Below, in pieces: positions 62,641 through 64,000 of a DNA stretch of 64,000 bases (position 1 is its first letter; every line of letters begins with the position of its first letter). The notes below the pieces were generated by a model. The model was not told where the DNA came from. It made no database searches and saw only the letters and a list, made by a program, of their open reading frames with translations. The DNA is from Campylobacter hominis ATCC BAA-381. GTDB lineage: Bacteria > Campylobacterota > Campylobacteria > Campylobacterales > Campylobacteraceae. Location: contig NC_009714.1 of NCBI RefSeq assembly GCF_000017585.1, forward strand, positions 1,396,663 through 1,460,662. Reading direction: 5' to 3'. A program made the position numbers and the translations under genes.

Positions 62641-63479
62641 TTATTATCGCCTTGAAGATTTTCTACTTCATAATCTATTGCTTTATTAAGCATTTTATTG
62701 GTTGTTTGAAAATAGATGTGATTCTTAAGTTTATTATTATTTTTATCTATTCTACCTTGTATTTTATTTTGTCTATTTATAGTTTTAGCATCTTTTAATT
62801 GATTTTTTAAATTTTGTTTTGCTTTCCAAGAGTGAATAATTGTTTTAGAGGAATCAAAAAAATTTGGTGCAATAACAGCTCCAGATATAATACTCCTACT
62901 AATATTATCCCAATCCAAAGAAATTTTTCTAAAATCTACAGAGCCACCAACATCAATCATTTGGTCTGTGATTTGACTTCCTATTTGCAGTGCTCCATCA
63001 AATACACCTGCTTCAAGCCCATACTTTATTGATGTTTTAGCATTTTGTTTAAGTATTGTTTGTGATAACATTTTAGTTCCTTGATTGGCTAATAATCCTC
63101 CTATTATTAATGAAGCATCGGTTGGTCCGCTATATAATTTATCATTACTGCTTGTAGGTGCATTTGCATAATCAGATAATCCGACTGTTGTAGTAGGTAT
63201 GGCTAGAGAACTTACTTTATTACTGCCTTTTTGTAAGATTACTTTACTGCCTTCATAAATCATTCCTCCGGTTTCTTTAACTACACTTCCGCCAATTTTA
63301 CCCATCGGAAAAAACCATAAGCTCATATCACTTAAGCCTTGAGCTTCATTTGGATTATAGCTATTATCATAAAATTGTTCTTTTGTAGCACTGAAATAAT
63401 TTGTAGGAGTAAATTCTTCTTTATAAGTATCTAAAAATTTTAATCCTTGAGATTTATTAATCAAAAAGCTTACAGCCAT
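62637..63479 (-). CDS. C-terminal region of an FHA/CdiA-type exoprotein (copy 1, longest)
   Basis: 280 residues from the ATG at 63479, but the coding frame continues upstream to 63527 ('YNIFNRPNFSEDELN'), so the ATG is internal and the N-terminal exoprotein has been cut off. It reads 'FLINKSQGLKFLDTYKEEFT', 'LSDMSLWFFPMGKIGGSVVK', a linker (TTTVGLSDYANAPTSSNDKL), then 'GGLLANQGTKMLSQTILKQN' and a variant of the conserved domain ('GVFDGALQIGSQITDQMIDV'), and a variable basic tail ending VENLQGDNK. No signal peptide, so it is an orphan toxin-side module or a silent donor cassette. Confidence 0.62.
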   Translation of the reverse strand: MAVSFLINKSQGLKFLDTYKEEFTPTNYFSATKEQFYDNSYNPNEAQGLSDMSLWFFPMGKIGGSVVKETGGMIYEGSKVILQKGSNKVSSLAIPTTTVGLSDYANAPTSSNDKLYSGPTDASLIIGGLLANQGTKMLSQTILKQNAKTSIKYGLEAGVFDGALQIGSQITDQMIDVGGSVDFRKISLDWDNISRSIISGAVIAPNFFDSSKTIIHSWKAKQNLKNQLKDAKTINRQNKIQGRIDKNNNKLKNHIYFQTTNKMLNKAIDYEVENLQGDNK

Positions 63480-63548
63480 ATTTAGTTCATCTTCACTGAA
63501 ATTCGGTCTGTTGAATATATTATAGTTTTATAATATTTTTTATTATTC

Positions 63549-63887
63549 CTATTTAAAGATTTCATCTATAATACCCGATAATATAATAAAAAACAAAAAG
63601 AATATAACAGAATAGCTCATCCATCTTATAAACTTATTTGACCAAAAAAATTTATTCTTTTCTAATTTATAATTAAAGTATATTCTTCCTGAAACAATAG
63701 ATAGTAACAATATAAAAATATGCTTTTGATAATCAAATAAAAAATAAAAGATAAAATAATTTATAAATAGAAAAGGCAATATTGATAAAATTACAGGTTT
63801 AAATTCTATATTATCTTTTTCTTGTTTATATTGAGAATTTTTTATAGAGTCATCAATTAATTTACTGTATTTTTTAAAAATATTCAT
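63549..63887 (-). CDS. Small membrane protein, immunity-like
   Basis: 112 residues from the ATG at 63887 (a GTG at 63899 would add four). An N-terminal charged helix ('MNIFKKYSKLIDDSIKNSQY') is followed by four hydrophobic segments, for example 'PVILSILPFLFINYFIFYFL' and 'WMSYSVIFFLFFIILSGII'. No motif shared with the YKSxGW family. It lies between a leader-like peptide gene and the toxin-side fragment, where an immunity gene of a further module would stand. Not recognised otherwise. Confidence 0.5.
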   Translation of the reverse strand: MNIFKKYSKLIDDSIKNSQYKQEKDNIEFKPVILSILPFLFINYFIFYFLFDYQKHIFILLLSIVSGRIYFNYKLEKNKFFWSNKFIRWMSYSVIFFLFFIILSGIIDEIFK

Positions 63888-63888
63888 T

Positions 63889-63981
63889 TTAAATTCCACT
63901 TTGTATAGTTGAGCTTGATGCTAATAATATATTGTTAAAAAATAGACTTATAAATAGTAATAAATTTAAGATAAATTTCAT
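63889..63981 (-). CDS. 30-residue signal-peptide-like ORF
   Basis: MKFILNLLLFISLFFNNILL followed by ASSSTIQSGI and a stop. A signal peptide with almost no mature part; it may be a cut-off exoprotein start, like the larger hybrid at 57559, or a minor lipoprotein-like peptide. The start codon lies in the tail of the immunity gene that continues past the edge. The next gene begins 1 nt after the stop. Confidence 0.35.
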   Translation of the reverse strand: MKFILNLLLFISLFFNNILLASSSTIQSGI

Positions 63982-64000
63982 TTTTTACTCTTTTTGTATT
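63959..64000 (-). repeat. 42-bp repeat shared with 58971-59012
   Basis: Matches 58971-59012 with a single difference and continues beyond the edge. In both places it covers the end of a zinc-ribbon-type gene (Y-K-K-S-K-K-stop) and the DNA after it, so another paralogue of the gene at 58990 probably begins to the right of the window. Confidence 0.75.
63978..64000 (-). CDS. Last codons of a zinc-ribbon-type immunity gene
   Basis: Only Y-K-K-S-K-K and TGA are in the window. The same six codons and stop end the gene at 58990, including the flanking DNA, so a paralogue of that gene probably runs off the right edge. Confidence 0.4.

Overview
The window is AT-rich DNA from an Epsilonproteobacterium, most probably a Campylobacter. 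The 16S rRNA gene has the usual Campylobacter length, start codons ATG, TTG and GTG follow AAGGAG-type ribosome sites, and the neighbourhoods are typical of the group: ndk-DUF177-rpmF-plsX-fabH, a monohaem cytochrome next to a TorA/BisC-type molybdoenzyme, and a pckA-argH-hemD run. A non-thermophilic host-associated species is an inference; I cannot name it.

Layout. 1-5.5 kb: start of ilvE, an orphan TRAP solute-binding protein, small lipoproteins, a sirtuin, two decayed genes and three tRNAs (Pro, Ala, Val). 5.58-13.08 kb: a 7.5-kb integrative element in the 3' end of tRNA-Val, bounded by 24-bp direct repeats. It carries an integrase, an AlpA/Xis-like protein, a Rha-type protein, a candidate replication protein, a repressor with a divergent promoter, a 1.6-kb non-coding region full of dyads and iterons, and HicAB. 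13.7-23.6 kb: a Wzx/Wzy polysaccharide locus (wzx, GT2, wecB, wecC, wzy, a glucuronyl C5-epimerase-like protein, GT4, a WecG/TagA enzyme, a truncated GT4). 23.9-33.9 kb: housekeeping genes. 34.6-39.3 kb: a lipoprotein cluster (CsgG, DUF4810, DUF799, TraT-like), then gabD and thiD. 39.8-49.6 kb: NicO-type metal exporter, a pseudogene, purE, a U32 protease, hisK, folB, plsY, a HerA-like ATPase, a DJ-1-like protein and an MFS exporter. 50.2-52.2 kb: 16S rRNA with tRNA-Ala and tRNA-Ile but no 23S/5S. 52.8-57.5 kb: two envelope proteins, then the cytochrome/TorA-type respiratory pair.

57.5-64 kb is the most unusual part: an array, all on the minus strand, of C-terminal fragments of a filamentous-haemagglutinin/CdiA-type protein, each followed by a small overlapping gene that is probably an immunity partner. 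Three consecutive modules keep the same toxin-side start and the same Lys-rich tail on the partner, with a variable centre. Two flanking blocks of 349 bp are nearly identical and lie 966 bp apart. This looks like a cassette store for changing toxin/immunity specificity by homologous recombination. No complete adhesin or TpsB transporter is in view; the array runs off the right edge.

How the parts work together. WecB and WecC supply UDP-ManNAcA, the glycosyltransferases assemble a lipid-linked unit, Wzx flips it, Wzy polymerises it, and the exported epimerase could change uronic-acid stereochemistry afterwards. The cytochrome c would pass electrons to the Tat-exported molybdoenzyme. Several decayed genes, frameshifts and gene fragments show that accessory DNA is being lost around the stable core genes.
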